Positions 1-10,420 of a stretch of DNA of 64,000 bases are shown here, piece by piece (the first letter of the stretch is position 1; each line of letters begins with the position of its first letter). This stretch comes from Triticum aestivum (lineage: Eukaryota > Streptophyta > Magnoliopsida > Poales > Poaceae). The stretch lies in NCBI RefSeq assembly GCF_018294505.1, contig NC_057795.1, positions 225,855,193-225,919,192 on the forward strand. The letters are read 5' to 3'. A program made the translations under genes and the position numbers. The notes below the pieces were generated by a model, which was not told the DNA's origin, did not search any database, and was given only the letters and a program-made list of their open reading frames with translations.

Positions 1-64
1 AGTTCCACCAGATTCATCTCCGCCACCAGTCCGAGTTCCACCAGATTCATCTCCGCCACCAGTC
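1..64 (+). repeat. 33-bp tandem duplication in the leader
   Basis: A 33-bp block beginning agttccaccagattc is present twice, at 1 and at 34, without differences over about 31 bases. The repeat may extend left beyond the window. Confidence 0.85.
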
Positions 65-723
65 CTAGTCCGAGTCCAGTATTTCTTGCTTTGTTTTAGA
101 CTTCCAGATCAGGCCATACTCCGAGTCGTGATAGAGAAGGACTCCCGAACTTTCGTGTTACCCGCAGTAGAAAAATAGCTCCAGTTTCAAAAAAAAAACT
201 AAGTCTGGAAAATTTTGGCTAGGCAGTTTCTAGACCATTTGTAGACTTTTTCAAAAAAAAAATTGTTGCGGAGCAAAAAAAAAGAGAAAACAAAAGTGCA
301 AAAAAAGAGAGAGAAAAAATTCAGAGTGTGCTCCTCCCTTGTTTACGTGCAGCGCCGTGATTTTGTTAGTGTTCTAGGCTCGCGTCTCTAGCACAATCTA
401 GCCTAGGACCAGCACAGTACCGTTGTTGAGCGTTTATTCAACTTTGCATCTCTGAATTGATTATTGCTGACCCTTTTTGCTACCATATTCTAAGCCTTCC
501 CAGCTCCACATACATCTACCTCGTGCATTTGATTCTCCCTGGTAATCGCTCTATCCAAGCTTTGAGAGTTTTGACTACAACGATTGCCGATCACCACCTG
601 CTGCTGGGTAAGAACTGGTAAGAATTTGAGATTCGCTTGAAGGATTTGTGACACACCACCACCACCACCGCTTCCTAGAAGTCTGTATAATCATATTATT
701 TTGTGTTTCTATTGCTGCTAACC
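1..723 (+). other. CRM-1 untranslated leader
   Basis: Sequence between the unseen 5' LTR and gag. It is non-coding, with A-rich runs around 187-330 and a CT-rich stretch before the gag start. No promoter is recognisable and no primer-binding site is seen, so the site must lie upstream of base 1. Confidence 0.6.
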
Positions 724-1929
724 ATGCCAGGATCACAAGCCGATGAGACTGGTTGGGAGAACCTGACGAACAAACAGCTACATGATAAATTTCAGCAAAT
801 GATGAGTGGACAGGTGCAAGATGTGCTAAACAGATTTGACAAGGCCATGGAGAAGATAGATGGCATGGAGAAGACGTTCGAAACAAAGCTTGATAGCAAG
901 TTTAATGAATTGCTCGCGCGTTTTCCACAACCACCGCCGGCTGCACCTATCACACCTCTGCAACAGCAACAACGCCTCCTTCCGAATCAGTATGGACGAG
1001 CGAAGCGTGTTCCTATTGAGGATGGCCAAACTTCTGGTGCTGCTGTTCCTGTTGTTGATGCTTCTTTCGCTCGTGCTACTACTGCTGCTAGTACCCAGGA
1101 GGATGATGAGTATGCGGGCGATTATGAGGATGAGGTTGATCAAAATCAGAACTACGTGCAGCCACCAGCACCACCACCAGCAGGTCGACCTCAGGTATAT
1201 ATTCGTAATGGTAGGCCTGCACCACCACCTCAGGTACGAGATGATGTCCATATTCCTAAACTGAAATTGAATATTCCACCATTTGAGGGTAGATATGTTC
1301 CTGATATATATCTTACTTGGGAGTTAGAAACTGAACAACATTTTACATGTTTACAATATCCCGAGGAGAGACGGGTTGCGGCTGCTGTTTGTGCTTTCAC
1401 TAGTTTTGCATGTGTATGGTGGTCTGAACATTGTAGATTATATCCTATTCCAGCTACTTGGGCTGCTTTGAAAGCTGCTATGCGTACTTGTTGGGTTCCA
1501 CCATATTATCAACATGAATTGCTTCAAAAATTTCAGCGTTTAAGACAAGGAAAAAATTCTGTAGAAGAATATTATCAGGAATTACAAACTGGCATGATTA
1601 GATGTGGTATTGTTGAGGAGAATGAAGCTATGCTTGCATGTTTTACGGGTGGATTAAATAGAGAGATTCAGACCATTCTAGAGTATAAGGAGTATACTAA
1701 TATCACTCGTTTATTCCATCTTGCTTGTAAAGCTGAACGTGAAGTGCAGGATCGACAAGCAATGGCGCGCACTAACTTTTCTGCAGGTCGACCTTCCTCA
1801 TGGACACCATGTGCATCTTCTACTTCCACTGCACCAGCAACTCCATCAGGTGCCATCTCCGGCCGTGATACAAGAAAGCAGGCACAACCACCATCATCTG
1901 CCAAGAGCGCACCTGTCGGGCCTCCATAG
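724..1929 (+). pseudogene. gag: CRM-1 gag (capsid-type), nonsense-terminated
   Basis: Gag forms the virus-like particle that packages retrotransposon RNA. ATG 724 (MPGSQADETG, context aaccATGcc) is preferred over the in-frame ATG at 703. The N-terminal 60 residues look coiled-coil-like, followed by a Pro/Gln-rich linker. A retrotransposon-gag domain spans about residues 175-345, with a WW pair, VPPYYQHELLQKFQRLRQG and VEEYYQEL. The frame stops at TAG 1927-1929 but continues in the same frame into the zinc knuckle, so this is probably a point nonsense mutation (CAG to TAG is plausible) rather than the natural end. Confidence 0.8.
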
Positions 1930-2985
1930 AGCTCTTCTTCTTCCATGGGATCAACAGGGCACACAAGTGATATTATTTGTCGTCATTGTAAGGGAAGAGG
2001 TCATTATGCGCGAGAATGCAAATCTCAGCATGTGATGATTGCTACTGAGGATGATGGGTATGAGTCCGCTAGTGACTATGATGAGGAGACTTTGGCTCTT
2101 ATTACACGTGAAGAACATGGTGGAGATGATTCTGATCATGAAACACAATACATGGCTCCTGAAGACGCTGACAGGTATGAATTTTTAGTTGCTCAAGGTG
2201 TTTTGAGTGTGCAGGTCACACAAGCTGAGCAAAATCAGAGGAACAATTTGCTCCATACCAAGGGAGTTGTGAAGGAACGTTCTGTGCGCGTCATCATAGA
2301 CGGAGGGAGCTGCAACAGCTTGGCTAGCATGGAGATGGTGGAGAAGCTCTCTCTCACCACAAGACCACATCCACATCCTTACTACATCCAATGGTTCAAC
2401 AACAGCGGCAAGGTTAAGGTTACGCGTACTGTTCATGTGCATTTTAGTATCTCTACATATGCTGATTATGTTGATTGTGATGTGGTACCTATGCAAGCAT
2501 GTTCCTTATTACTTGGTAGACCATGGCAATTTGATAAAAATTCTGTACACCATGGTAGAAACAATCACTATACTCTTGTTCATAAGTATAAAAATATTAC
2601 TTTGCTTCCTATGACTCCTGATTCCATTTTGAAAGATGATATTAATAGAGCTAATAAAGCAAAACAGGAGAAGAATAAGAGTGAAAATCAGATTGTGGCA
2701 AAAGAATTTGAGCAACAAATGAGGCCTAATAATAAACCATCTAGTGTTGCTTCTGAAATTAAATTGAAAAGTGCATGTTTATTTGCGACCAAATCTGATA
2801 TTGATGAGCTAGATTTCAGCAAATCTATTTGCTATGCTTTTGTGTACAAAGAGGCATTATTTTCATTCAAGGACGTGCCTTCCTCTATGCCTCCTGTTGT
2901 CACTAACATTTTGCAGGAGTTCGCTGACGTCTTTCCGCAAGACGTGCCACCGGGATTACCGCCTATTCGAGGGATTGAGCATTAG
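1930..2985 (+). pseudogene. pol: CRM-1 zinc knuckle and protease
   Basis: Same frame as gag after one stop. A CX2CX4HX4C zinc knuckle (CRHCKGRGHYAREC, 1978-2019) binds RNA. An aspartic protease with an IDGGSC active site (Asp codon 2299-2301) and LLLGRPWQFD follows. A long Lys/Asn-rich spacer leads to DVFPQDVPPGLPPIRGIEH just before RT. The frame ends at TAG 2983-2985, where the CRM-3 copy has CAA (35451-35453). CRM-2 has the same TAG (10340-10342), so this mutation predates the left-side duplication. Confidence 0.85.
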
Positions 2986-3860
2986 ATTGACTTAATTCCC
3001 GGTGCTTCACTGCCAAACCGTGCACCATACCGTACCAATCCAGAGGAGACGAAGGAGATTATGCGTCAAGTACAAGAGCTTCTCGACAAAGGTTATATAC
3101 GCGAATCCCTTAGTCCTTGTGTTGTTCCTATTATTCTAGTGCCAAAAAAGGATGGTACATCACGTATGTGTGTTGATTGTAGAGGCATTAATAATATTAC
3201 TATTCATTATCGTCATCCTATTCCTAGGCTAGATGATATGCTTGATGAATTGAGTGGCTCTACAATATTCTCCAAAGTTGATTTGCGTAGTGGATACCAT
3301 CAAATTCGTATGAAATTGGGAGATGAATGGAAAACAGCATTTAAAACTAAGTTTGATTATATGAGTGGTTAGTCATGCCTTTTTGGTTAACTAATGCACC
3401 TAGTACTTTCATGAGATTAATGAACGAAGTTTTACGTGCTTTCATTGGACGATTTGTGGTAGTTTACTTTGATGACATATTGATTTATAGCAGATCTTTG
3501 GAAGAACATTTGGAACATTTACGTGCTGTTTTTATTGCTCTACGTGATGCACGTTTGTTTGGTAATCTTGGGAAGTGCACCTTTTGCACCGACCGAGTAT
3601 CTTTTCTTGGCTATGTTGTTACTCCACAGGGAATTGAAGTTGATGAAGCCAAGATTGAAGCTATTGAGAGTTGGCCGCAGCCCAAAACGGTCACACAAGT
3701 GAGGAGTTTTCTTGGCCTCGCTGGATTCTATAGGCGTTTTGTGAGAGATTTCAGCACCATTGCTGCACCTCTCAATGAACTTACAAAGAAAGATGTGCCT
3801 TTTCTGTGGGGTACCGCACAGGAAGAAGCCTTCAAGGTATTGAAAGATAAGTTGACACAT
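2986..3860 (+). pseudogene. pol: CRM-1 reverse transcriptase, frameshifted
   Basis: Reverse transcriptase copies element RNA into DNA. Visible motifs are [32 protein letters not shown], the catalytic YFDDIL (3465-3482) and [17 protein letters not shown] one-base deletion near 3355 (ttgatta where CRM-2 has ttggatta) shifts the frame just before MPF, which then continues in another frame. The three catalytic aspartates appear present, but the chain is broken. Confidence 0.9.
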
Positions 3861-4450
3861 GCTCCTTTACTCCAACTTCCTGATTTTAATAAGACTTTTG
3901 AGCTTGAATGTGATGCTAGTGGAATTGGATAGGAGGTGTGTTATTACAAGATGGCAAACCTATTGCATACTTTTCTGAAAAATTGAGTGGGCCTAGTCTG
4001 AATTATTCTACTTATGATAAAGAATTATATGCTCTTGTTCGGACTTTGGAAACATGGCAACATTATTTATGGCCCAAAGAATTTGTTATACATTCTGATC
4101 ATGAATCTTTGAAACATATTAGAAGTCAAGCTAAACTGAATCATAGACATGCTAAATGGGTTGAATTCATTAAGACTTTCCCTTATGTCATTAAACACAA
4201 GAAGGGAAAAGAAAATGTTATTGCTGATGCATTTTCTCGTCGCTATACTATGCTTTCACAACTTGACTTCAAAATATTTGGTTTGGAGACCATCAAAGAT
4301 CAATATGTGCATGATGCTGATTTTAAAGATGTAATGCAGAATTGTAAAGAAGGAAGAATGTGGAACAAGTTTGTCGTTAACGATGGATTTGTATTTCATG
4401 CTAACAAGCTATGCATTCCAGCTAGCTCCGTTCATCTTTTGTTCTTGCAG
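3861..4450 (+). pseudogene. pol: CRM-1 RNase H
   Basis: RNase H degrades the RNA strand during reverse transcription. Motifs are [10 protein letters not shown] (Asp codon 3912-3914), [23 protein letters not shown] and [13 protein letters not shown] one-base deletion near 3930 (ggataggagg against ggattaggagg in CRM-2) shifts the frame between the first motif and the rest. Confidence 0.85.
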
Positions 4451-5623
4451 GAGGCGCATGGAGGAGGATTAATGGGACACTTTGGCGTGAAGAAGACGGA
4501 GGACGTACTTGCTACACATTTCTTTTGGCCAAAGATGAGACGGGATGTTGAGCATTTTATTGCTCGCGGCACGACATGTCAAAAAGCTAAGTCACGACTC
4601 AATCCTCATGGTTTGTATATGCCTTTGCCTGTACCGAGTGTTCCTTGGGAGGATATATCTATGGACTTTGTTTTAGGTTTACCTCGAACAAAGAAGGGGA
4701 GGGATAGCATATTTGTTGTCGTGGATAGATTCTCGAAAATAGCTCACTTTATACCATGTCATAAAAGCGATGATGCTTTTAATGTTGCTGATTTGTTCTT
4801 TCGTGAAATTATTCGCTTGCATGGTGTGCCAAATACTATTGTTTTAGATCGTGATACTAAATTTCTTAGCCACTTTTGGAGATGTTTATGGGCTAAGTTG
4901 GGGACTAAACTGCTTTTTAGTACTACTTGTCACCCCCAAACTGATGGACAAACTGAAGTAGTCAATAGAACATTGTCTACTATGCTTAGGGCTGTTTTGA
5001 AGAGTAATTAGAAAATGTGGGAGGAATGCTTGCCTCATATTGAATTTGCTTATAATCGTTCATTGCATTCTACTACTAAGATGTGCCCTTTTGAAGTTGT
5101 GTATGGTTTCCTACCTCGTGCACCTATTGATTTGTTGCCTCTTCCATCTTCGGAGAAGGTTAATTTTGATGCTAAACAACGTGCTAAATTGATTTTAAAA
5201 ATGCATGAGTTAACTAAGGAAAACATTGAGCGTGTGAATGCCAAATATAAACTTGCTGGAGATAAGGGTAGAAAACATGTTGTGTTTGCACCTGGAGATC
5301 TTGTTTGGTTACATTTGCGTAAGGATAGATTTCCTGATTTGCGCAAATCAAAGCTCATGCCACGTGCTGATGGTCCCTTTAAAGTGTTAGAGAAAATAAA
5401 TGATAATGCATATAAACTTGAGCTGCCTGCAGATTTTGGGGTTAGTCCCACTTTTAACATTGCAGATTTGAAGCCTTATTTGGGAGAGGAAGATGAGCTT
5501 CCGTCGAGGACGACTTCATTTCAAGAAGGGGAGGATGATGAGGACATCAATACCATTGTTACACCCACAGCCCCTGCTGCTATACATACTAGACCAATTA
5601 CTGAGCTCGCGCACGCCAACTAA
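4451..5623 (+). pseudogene. pol: CRM-1 integrase and C-terminal tail
   Basis: Integrase inserts the cDNA into the genome. The HHCC zinc region ([13 protein letters not shown]...TTCQKAK) has its first Cys changed to Gly (RGTTCQ; CRM-2 has RCTTCQ). The D,D,E core shows [28 protein letters not shown] and [22 protein letters not shown] module follows. Breaks: TAG 5009-5011 where CRM-2 has AAG, and a one-base loss near 5600 that destroys the C-terminal ITRARAR tail. The last residues are encoded inside the 3' LTR. Confidence 0.85.
5523..5535 (+). promoter_or_regulatory. CRM-1 polypurine tract
   Basis: The purine run aagaaggggagga abuts the LTR start. It would prime plus-strand DNA synthesis. The same tract precedes the CRM-2 and CRM-3 3' LTRs. 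Confidence 0.8.
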
Positions 5624-6451
5624 ATTACCAGGTACTTTCGTTTCTTGATAATGATTCTAATGTTCATGAGAATATGATGCTGCCTAAATTGGATACATTT
5701 GTTTTGCTTACAAATGAAAGGCCTAGCTTAGAGAAGGATGAACATTGGAGCAAGAACAAGCATGGATATGATGGCATGTGCAAGGGGAACAAGAACGGAG
5801 TTACAAGTGATGATTTCAGGTCTTTGAAGCTACCATAACGAGTGCATGAAGCCTTGGACGAAATATACAAGATGTCACTTCATAAATTTCGTCGAGAGGC
5901 TATTATAGGTGCTGCGTCACCTTTTTATTGGGCCAGGCCCATGTAATTTCGAAATAATTAAGTATAGGCTATTTTTAGAGTCCGTATGTGTGGGGAAACA
6001 AGAGATAGGGTTGATTTCGGACCCCTCCACCAAGGGCCACGAAATTCCCCCTCTCTTCCTCCATATATACAGCCCTTAGGGCACCGTTTAGACTTTGGGT
6101 TTTGTTTAGATTAAAGTTCGCCATAGCTGCAACTTCGCGTACTTCGTTTGTGTGCAACGACCAGACAAAGGTGTCACAAAACCCCACCTTGATCAATAAA
6201 GCTTTCATCTTATATTTGCAATATCCAGATTGCAATCTTAGTTTCTTGCTTGTTCTTCGTTTGCTCGCAGGAAACAAACCCTCGTGGTCAGGTTGATCGT
6301 GCTCCGGCGTGGTCAATAACCTCTAGGAGTTGGTTTAGCGATTGCTAAGGCGCGAAGTCCTCGCACATTCGTAGTCGGATCGTCAAAGTCGACTTTCACC
6401 AAAGCGATATCCATCATCTCACCGAAAGACGGGACACCTTTGCCTCTATCA
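5536..6451 (+). repeat. CRM-1 3' LTR (916 bp)
   Basis: Starts TGATGAGGACATC and ends CTCTATCA. Contains a TATA element (atatata, 6063-6069) and an AATAAA signal (6195-6200). The matching LTR of CRM-2 (21578-22494) has the same ends and the same right flank, actcggtagg. Confidence 0.9.
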
Positions 6452-7262
6452 ACTCGGTAGGATTTTCAAATACTTAGGCGAGTACTGGACTGCGGCTAAT
6501 CCCCCGAGTGGGAGGTTTTCTCTCCACTCGGTAGGATTTTCAAATACTTAGGCAAGTACTGGACTGCGGCTAAGCCCCCGAGTGGGAGGTTTGCTCTCCA
6601 CTCGGTAGGATTTTGAAATACTTAGGCGAGTACTGGACTACAGCTAAGCCCCCGAGTGGGAGGTTTGCTCTCCACTCGGTAGGATTTTCAAATACTTAGG
6701 CGAGTACTGGACTGCAGCTAAGCCCCCGAGTGGGAGGTTTGCTCTCCACGCGGTAGGATTTTCAAATACTTAGGCGAGTGCTGGATTGCAGCTAAGCCCC
6801 CGAGTGGGAGGTTTGCTCTCCACTCGGTAAGATTTTCAAATACTTAGGCGAAACGGATTCGTAGCTAAGCCCCCGAGTGAAAGGCTTGCTCGTCACTCGG
6901 TAGGATTTTCAAATACTTAGGCAAAACGGATTCGCATCTAAGCCCCTGAGTGGGAGGTTTGATCTCCACTCGGTAGGATTTTCTAATACTTAGATGAGTA
7001 CTGGACTGCAGCTAAGCCCCCGAGTGGGAGGTTTTCTCTCCACTCAGTAGGATTTTTAAATACTTAGGTGAAACGGATTCGCAGCTAAGCTCCCGAGTGA
7101 GAGGCTTGCTCGTCACTCGGTAGGATTTTCAAATACTTAGGCGAGTAGTTTTTTAACTTAAGGGAGGGCAGGCTCACGGCTAAGCCCTCGAGTGGGAGGG
7201 ATGTTGTCACTCAGAGTAGTTTTTTAACTTCGACGAGGACGGGCTCGCGGCTAAGCCCCCGA
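6452..7262 (+). repeat. Tandem array, ~74-bp unit, copy 1
   Basis: About 11 head-to-tail units marked by actcggtaggatttt and ctaagcccccgagtggg. Unit starts at 6452, 6526, 6600 and 6674 give a 74-bp period. The order of unit variants (gtactggact type, aacggattcg type, then gtagttttttaactt type) matches the array at 22495-23357, so the two are duplicates. Arrays of this kind occur in 3' untranslated regions of Tat-lineage elements, so the array may be a remnant of an older host element. No coding capacity. Confidence 0.85.
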
Positions 7263-7958
7263 GTGGTGCTCATGACTCAGGCCATGACGATTGAGACCAG
7301 GCAGGCGCCAGGCGGGCGCGAGCCTGCGCAGTGTCCTTGTTTCCTCTTTGGTGCAAAGAAGGCAAGCGCAGACGCGGAGTACCGAGGCATCAAGCAAAGG
7401 TTACCATTTTGGTGCAACGAGAGCAAGACCAGCAGAGCGGCAGGAGGGAGGTCACCGTGGAGCCCAAGGCGGCGTCATTGCCAGTGCCTTTGGCAGTCGA
7501 AGACCAACTTTAGTCAGGATAACTTGTACCAGATGTTCCCCTTCAAAATGGCCATCGTTGGCTCCCTTCCCGCTCAATATTTGGGAAGACGACCAGGGCC
7601 TCTATATATAGGGATAGCCACCACAGTAGAGGGATGGGATCGAGTTCTCATTAGATCCAGAGGCGATCGAACTCACCCAAGTAGTACACCGCACCAGCCC
7701 AAGAACACCTCTCACGAGGTTGTTATTCCTTTGTACTGTTCATCATCAACCCCTGAGGCAATCCACCATACCACACACTGGACTAGGGTCTTACACCACA
7801 ACGGTGGCCCCAACCAGTATAAACCTTGCGTCCCTTGTGTTCATCGTGTAGCTTAGATTCTCAGCGAGGCGTTGGGAGGTGGAACGGTAGGGCAAAGATC
7901 TTCATGTGCACCCCAGAGTTCGAACCTTAAGGGTTTTGCTGGAACCCGATATCCAACA
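7263..7958 (+). repeat. C1 LTR, 5'-truncated
   Basis: Corresponds to about 23579-24270 of C2. TATA box tatatata at 7603-7610. Ends ccgatatccaaca at 7958. Lost its first ~220 bp in a deletion with short microhomology (gagtg/gaggtg). Confidence 0.85.
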
Positions 7959-7960
7959 TT

Positions 7961-7978
7961 TGGTGCGCCAGGTAGGGG
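7961..7978 (+). promoter_or_regulatory. C1 primer-binding site
   Basis: tggtgcgccaggtagggg follows the LTR by two bases. It is the tRNA-primed start site for minus-strand DNA, of the TGGCGCGCCAGG type typical of grass Tat/RIRE2-like elements. Confidence 0.7.
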
Positions 7979-8029
7979 TGCGCTAGAATCTTTCTTCCGT
8001 TGTTCCGCGTTCGATTGTTCATCGCATCC

Positions 8030-9137
8030 GCGACAAGAAAGGAGCTGCCAAGAAATCCCTCGTCCCCAAGAAGGTGCTTGCGTGCTCCCTACTCCAGCAC
8101 GTCAAGACCGCATCCCTGCGCCAGCATGTCAAGACCCCGCGCTGCCCCTGGCGGCGCCACGCGGGAATCCCCAGGAGCAAGCCCCGCGTCAACATAGGGC
8201 ACCGGTGGCCACAGCAGGCTGCCACGCCTTCACCACCGAGCTACGCAGTGTCGCCTGGCCGGGCAAGTTCAAGCCGGATCTGCTTCCTCGCTACGACGGC
8301 ACTGTCGACCCCGCGGACTTCTTGCAGCTCTACGAGCTAGGCATCGAAGCGGCCAACGGAGACGAGAAGGTCAAGGCGAATTGGTTTCCCATGACACTCA
8401 AAGATGGTGCCCGCACCTGGCTCCTGAACCTGCCTCCTAGCATGATCTCCTCTTGTGACGAGATGCACACCCGCTTCATTGCCAACTTCCAGGGCACTCG
8501 TGACCGTCCTCCAGTCGTGGGTGACCTGCGCCGCATCAAGCAGCAACCTGGAGAGACCCTGCAGAAGTACATCCAGCGCTTCAACAGCGCTCGCCTCAAG
8601 ATTCACAAGGTGACCGAGGAGGCCATCATCTCAGCGTTCTCTGATGGCGTCCGCGACGTCAAGATGAAGGAGGAACTGGCAATCCACGAGGATCTGTGCA
8701 CATCTCTGGAGCTGTTCAACCTGGCAACCAAGTGCGCAGGGGCTAAGGAGAGGCGCCTCTCCCTTCTCGAGCTCCCAACCGCTGACCCTAAAGAGAAGAA
8801 AGCCAAGGCCAAGGACATGAAGCGTAAAGGAGCAGCTGCGCTCGCAGCAGAACCAGAAATGAAGCCCGGTAGGGACCAGCCAAAGTCGTCCAAGGGCAGC
8901 CGGTACTGCGTGTACCACGACCTCCACACCCACAACACCAACAAATGCCAAGAGCTCAGGGCCGTGCGAGAAGAACGTATTGGTCGACGCCCCGAGTGCA
9001 ACGATCGGGGCTACGGCCTTGGAGGAGGAAGAGGTGGAGGACAATGGGACGACCGAGGCCCTCTCCAAGGGTGGCATGACCAACCTCGTGACGACCGCTG
9101 GCAGGACCAGCCTCGCGAGGGGGCTTGTAGGGATTAG
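8030..9137 (+). pseudogene. gag: C1 gag, N-terminally deleted
   Basis: The Tat-type capsid domain is readable: FKPDLLPRYDGTVDPADFL, ANWFPMTLKDGARTWLLNLP, NFQGTRDRP and QQPGETLQKYIQRFNSARL, then a Lys-rich spacer and YCVYHDLHTHNTNKC. The start codon and about the first 170 codons are missing relative to C2. It ends at TAG 9135-9137, shared with C2 (25953-25955), so that stop predates the duplication. Confidence 0.85.
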
Positions 9138-10342
9138 CCTCGCGAGGATCGCCCGCAGGGCAACGCAGGCCTTCCTCCTCTGCCACCACCACCAAGAAGG
9201 AATGACAACAATCATCAGGACGAGGGGGCTGGGGGCTTCCAGGAGCCACGTGCTATCACTTGCATCTTGGGCGGTGTCCAGGCCCCAGCCTCTCAGCGCA
9301 TCTTCAAGCAGTTTGCTCACGAGGTGAACACAGTCCTCCCCAAGCTTGAGGCCATGCACCCTCTCAGGTGGTCCACGTGCGCCATCACGTTCAGCTCAGC
9401 GGATCAGCTGAAGTGTGCGGCTACAACCGGGGTCCTCCGAATGCTTTGTTCACCAGTCATCAGCAATGTGCAAGTTATGAGGACCCTCATCAATGGCGGT
9501 GCAGGACTCAACTTCTGTCCGTCGAGACGTTCAACAATCTCCAAGTGCCATATGATCAGCTTCAGCCAACCAAGCCTTTCTCAGGAGTCACTAACGGCTC
9601 CACCACCCCGATAGGGCAGGTCCGCCTCCCTATCACCTTTGGACAGCGCAAGAACTACCGTATCAAACTCAACAACTTGGCTAGCATGGAGATGGTGGAG
9701 AAGCTTTCTCTCACCACAAGACCACATCCACATCCTTACTACATCCAATGGTTCAACAACAGCGGCAAGGTTAAGGTAACGCGTATTATTCGTGTGCATT
9801 TTAGTATCGCTACATATGCTGATTATGTTGATTGTGATGTGGTACCTATGCAAGCATGTTCCTTATTACTTGGTAGACCATGGCAATTTGATAAAAATTC
9901 TGTACACCATGGTAGAAACAATCACTATACTCTTGTTCATAAGGATAAAAATATTACTTTGCTTCCTATGACTCCTGATTCCATTTTGAAAGATGATATT
10001 AATAGAGCTAATAAAGCAAAACAGGAGAAGAATAAGAGTGAAAATCTGATTGTGGCAAAAGAATTTGAGCAACAAATGAGGCCTAATAATAAACCATCTA
10101 GTGTTGCTTCTGAAATTAAATTGAAAAGTGCATGTTTATTTGCCACCAAATCTGATATTGATGAGCTAGATTTCAGCAAATCTGTTTGCTATGCTTTTTT
10201 GTGCAAAGAGGCATTATTTTCATTCGAGGACGTGCCTTCCTCTATGCCTCCTGCTGTCACTAACATTTTGCAGGAGTTCACTGACGTCTTTCCACAAGAT
10301 GTGCCACCGGGATTACCGCCTATTCGAGGTATTGAGCATTAG
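9138..10342 (+). pseudogene. Chimeric protease frame: C1 protease fused to CRM-2 protease
   Basis: The C1 part holds a protease region with LINGGAGLN, where Asn replaces the expected active-site Asp, and a frameshift near 9515. It then reads TFNNLQVPYDQL and PITFGQRKNYRIKL. At about 9673 the frame runs without a break into the CRM protease (NNLASMEMVEKL...LLLGRPWQFD) and ends at TAG 10340-10342. The fusion is the duplication junction, with a two-base (ca) microhomology. The CRM catalytic IDGGSC is not included, so neither half is a working enzyme. Confidence 0.8.
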
Positions 10343-10420
10343 ATTGACTTAATTCCTGGTGCTTCACTGCCAAACTGTGCACCATTCCGTACCAATCCAG
10401 AGGAGACGAAGGAGATTATG
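9674..10420 (+). pseudogene. pol: CRM-2 protease part and spacer, left of D
   Basis: Collinear with CRM-1 2318-3060 with scattered substitutions. Includes LLLGRPWQFD, the Lys/Asn-rich spacer and DVFPQDVPPGLPPIRGIEH. The stop at 10340-10342 is shared with CRM-1. It ends in gagattatg, whose last five bases are the left target-site duplication of D. Confidence 0.85.
10416..10420. repeat. Left target-site duplication of D (ttatg)
   Basis: ttatg before the 5' LTR. The identical ttatg at 19103-19107 follows the 3' LTR. CRM-1 has a single copy at the equivalent position (3058-3062). Confidence 0.95.

Larger units (their letters stand above)
1..6451 (+). mobile_element. CRM-1: CRM-type Ty3/Gypsy element, 5' end off window
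   Basis: Internal region and 3' LTR of an autonomous-type Gypsy element in the order gag, zinc knuckle, protease, RT, RNase H, integrase. The 3' LTR starts TGATGAGGACATC directly after a purine tract and ends CTCTATCA at 6451. The polyprotein frame runs into the 3' LTR with an ITRARARQLNYQ-type tail (readable in CRM-2) instead of a chromodomain. That arrangement is known for CRM (centromeric) chromoviruses, so I infer that clade. The polyprotein is split by at least three nonsense codons and three one-base frameshifts, so the copy is dead. The right flank is the 74-bp array. The 5' LTR and left target-site duplication are not visible. Confidence 0.8.
2318..9673 (+). repeat. Left copy of a ~7.4-kb tandem duplication
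   Basis: Runs from CRM protease (ttggctagcatgg, about 2318) through the CRM 3' LTR and array to the C protease (atcaaactca, about 9673). The right copy begins at 9674 and continues, minus the D insertion, to about 26485. Both copies share the CRM-LTR/array junction, the array variant order, the TAG before RT and the TAG at the gag end. Confidence 0.85.
7263..9673 (+). mobile_element. C1: truncated Tat/Retand-type Gypsy copy
   Basis: Left-hand duplicate of C2 with two deletions. About 270 bp covering the array end and the first ~220 bp of the LTR are missing at 7262/7263, and about 509 bp at the gag start are missing at 8029/8030. The element stops inside its protease at about 9673, where the sequence passes directly into CRM protease. 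That point is the breakpoint of the tandem duplication and not an element end. Confidence 0.85.

Noticed and set aside
826..1251. Minus-strand and alternate-frame ORFs over CRM-1 gag
   Set aside because: Low-complexity shadows of the Pro/Gln-rich gag linker.
6452..7262. CRISPR-like regular repeats
   Set aside because: Units are head-to-tail without unique spacers, in a plant retroelement context. It is a tandem array.
8603..9359. Long minus-strand ORFs opposite C1 and C2 gag (up to 242 codons)
   Set aside because: Shadows of GC-rich gag coding. The same regions carry clear gag motifs on the + strand.
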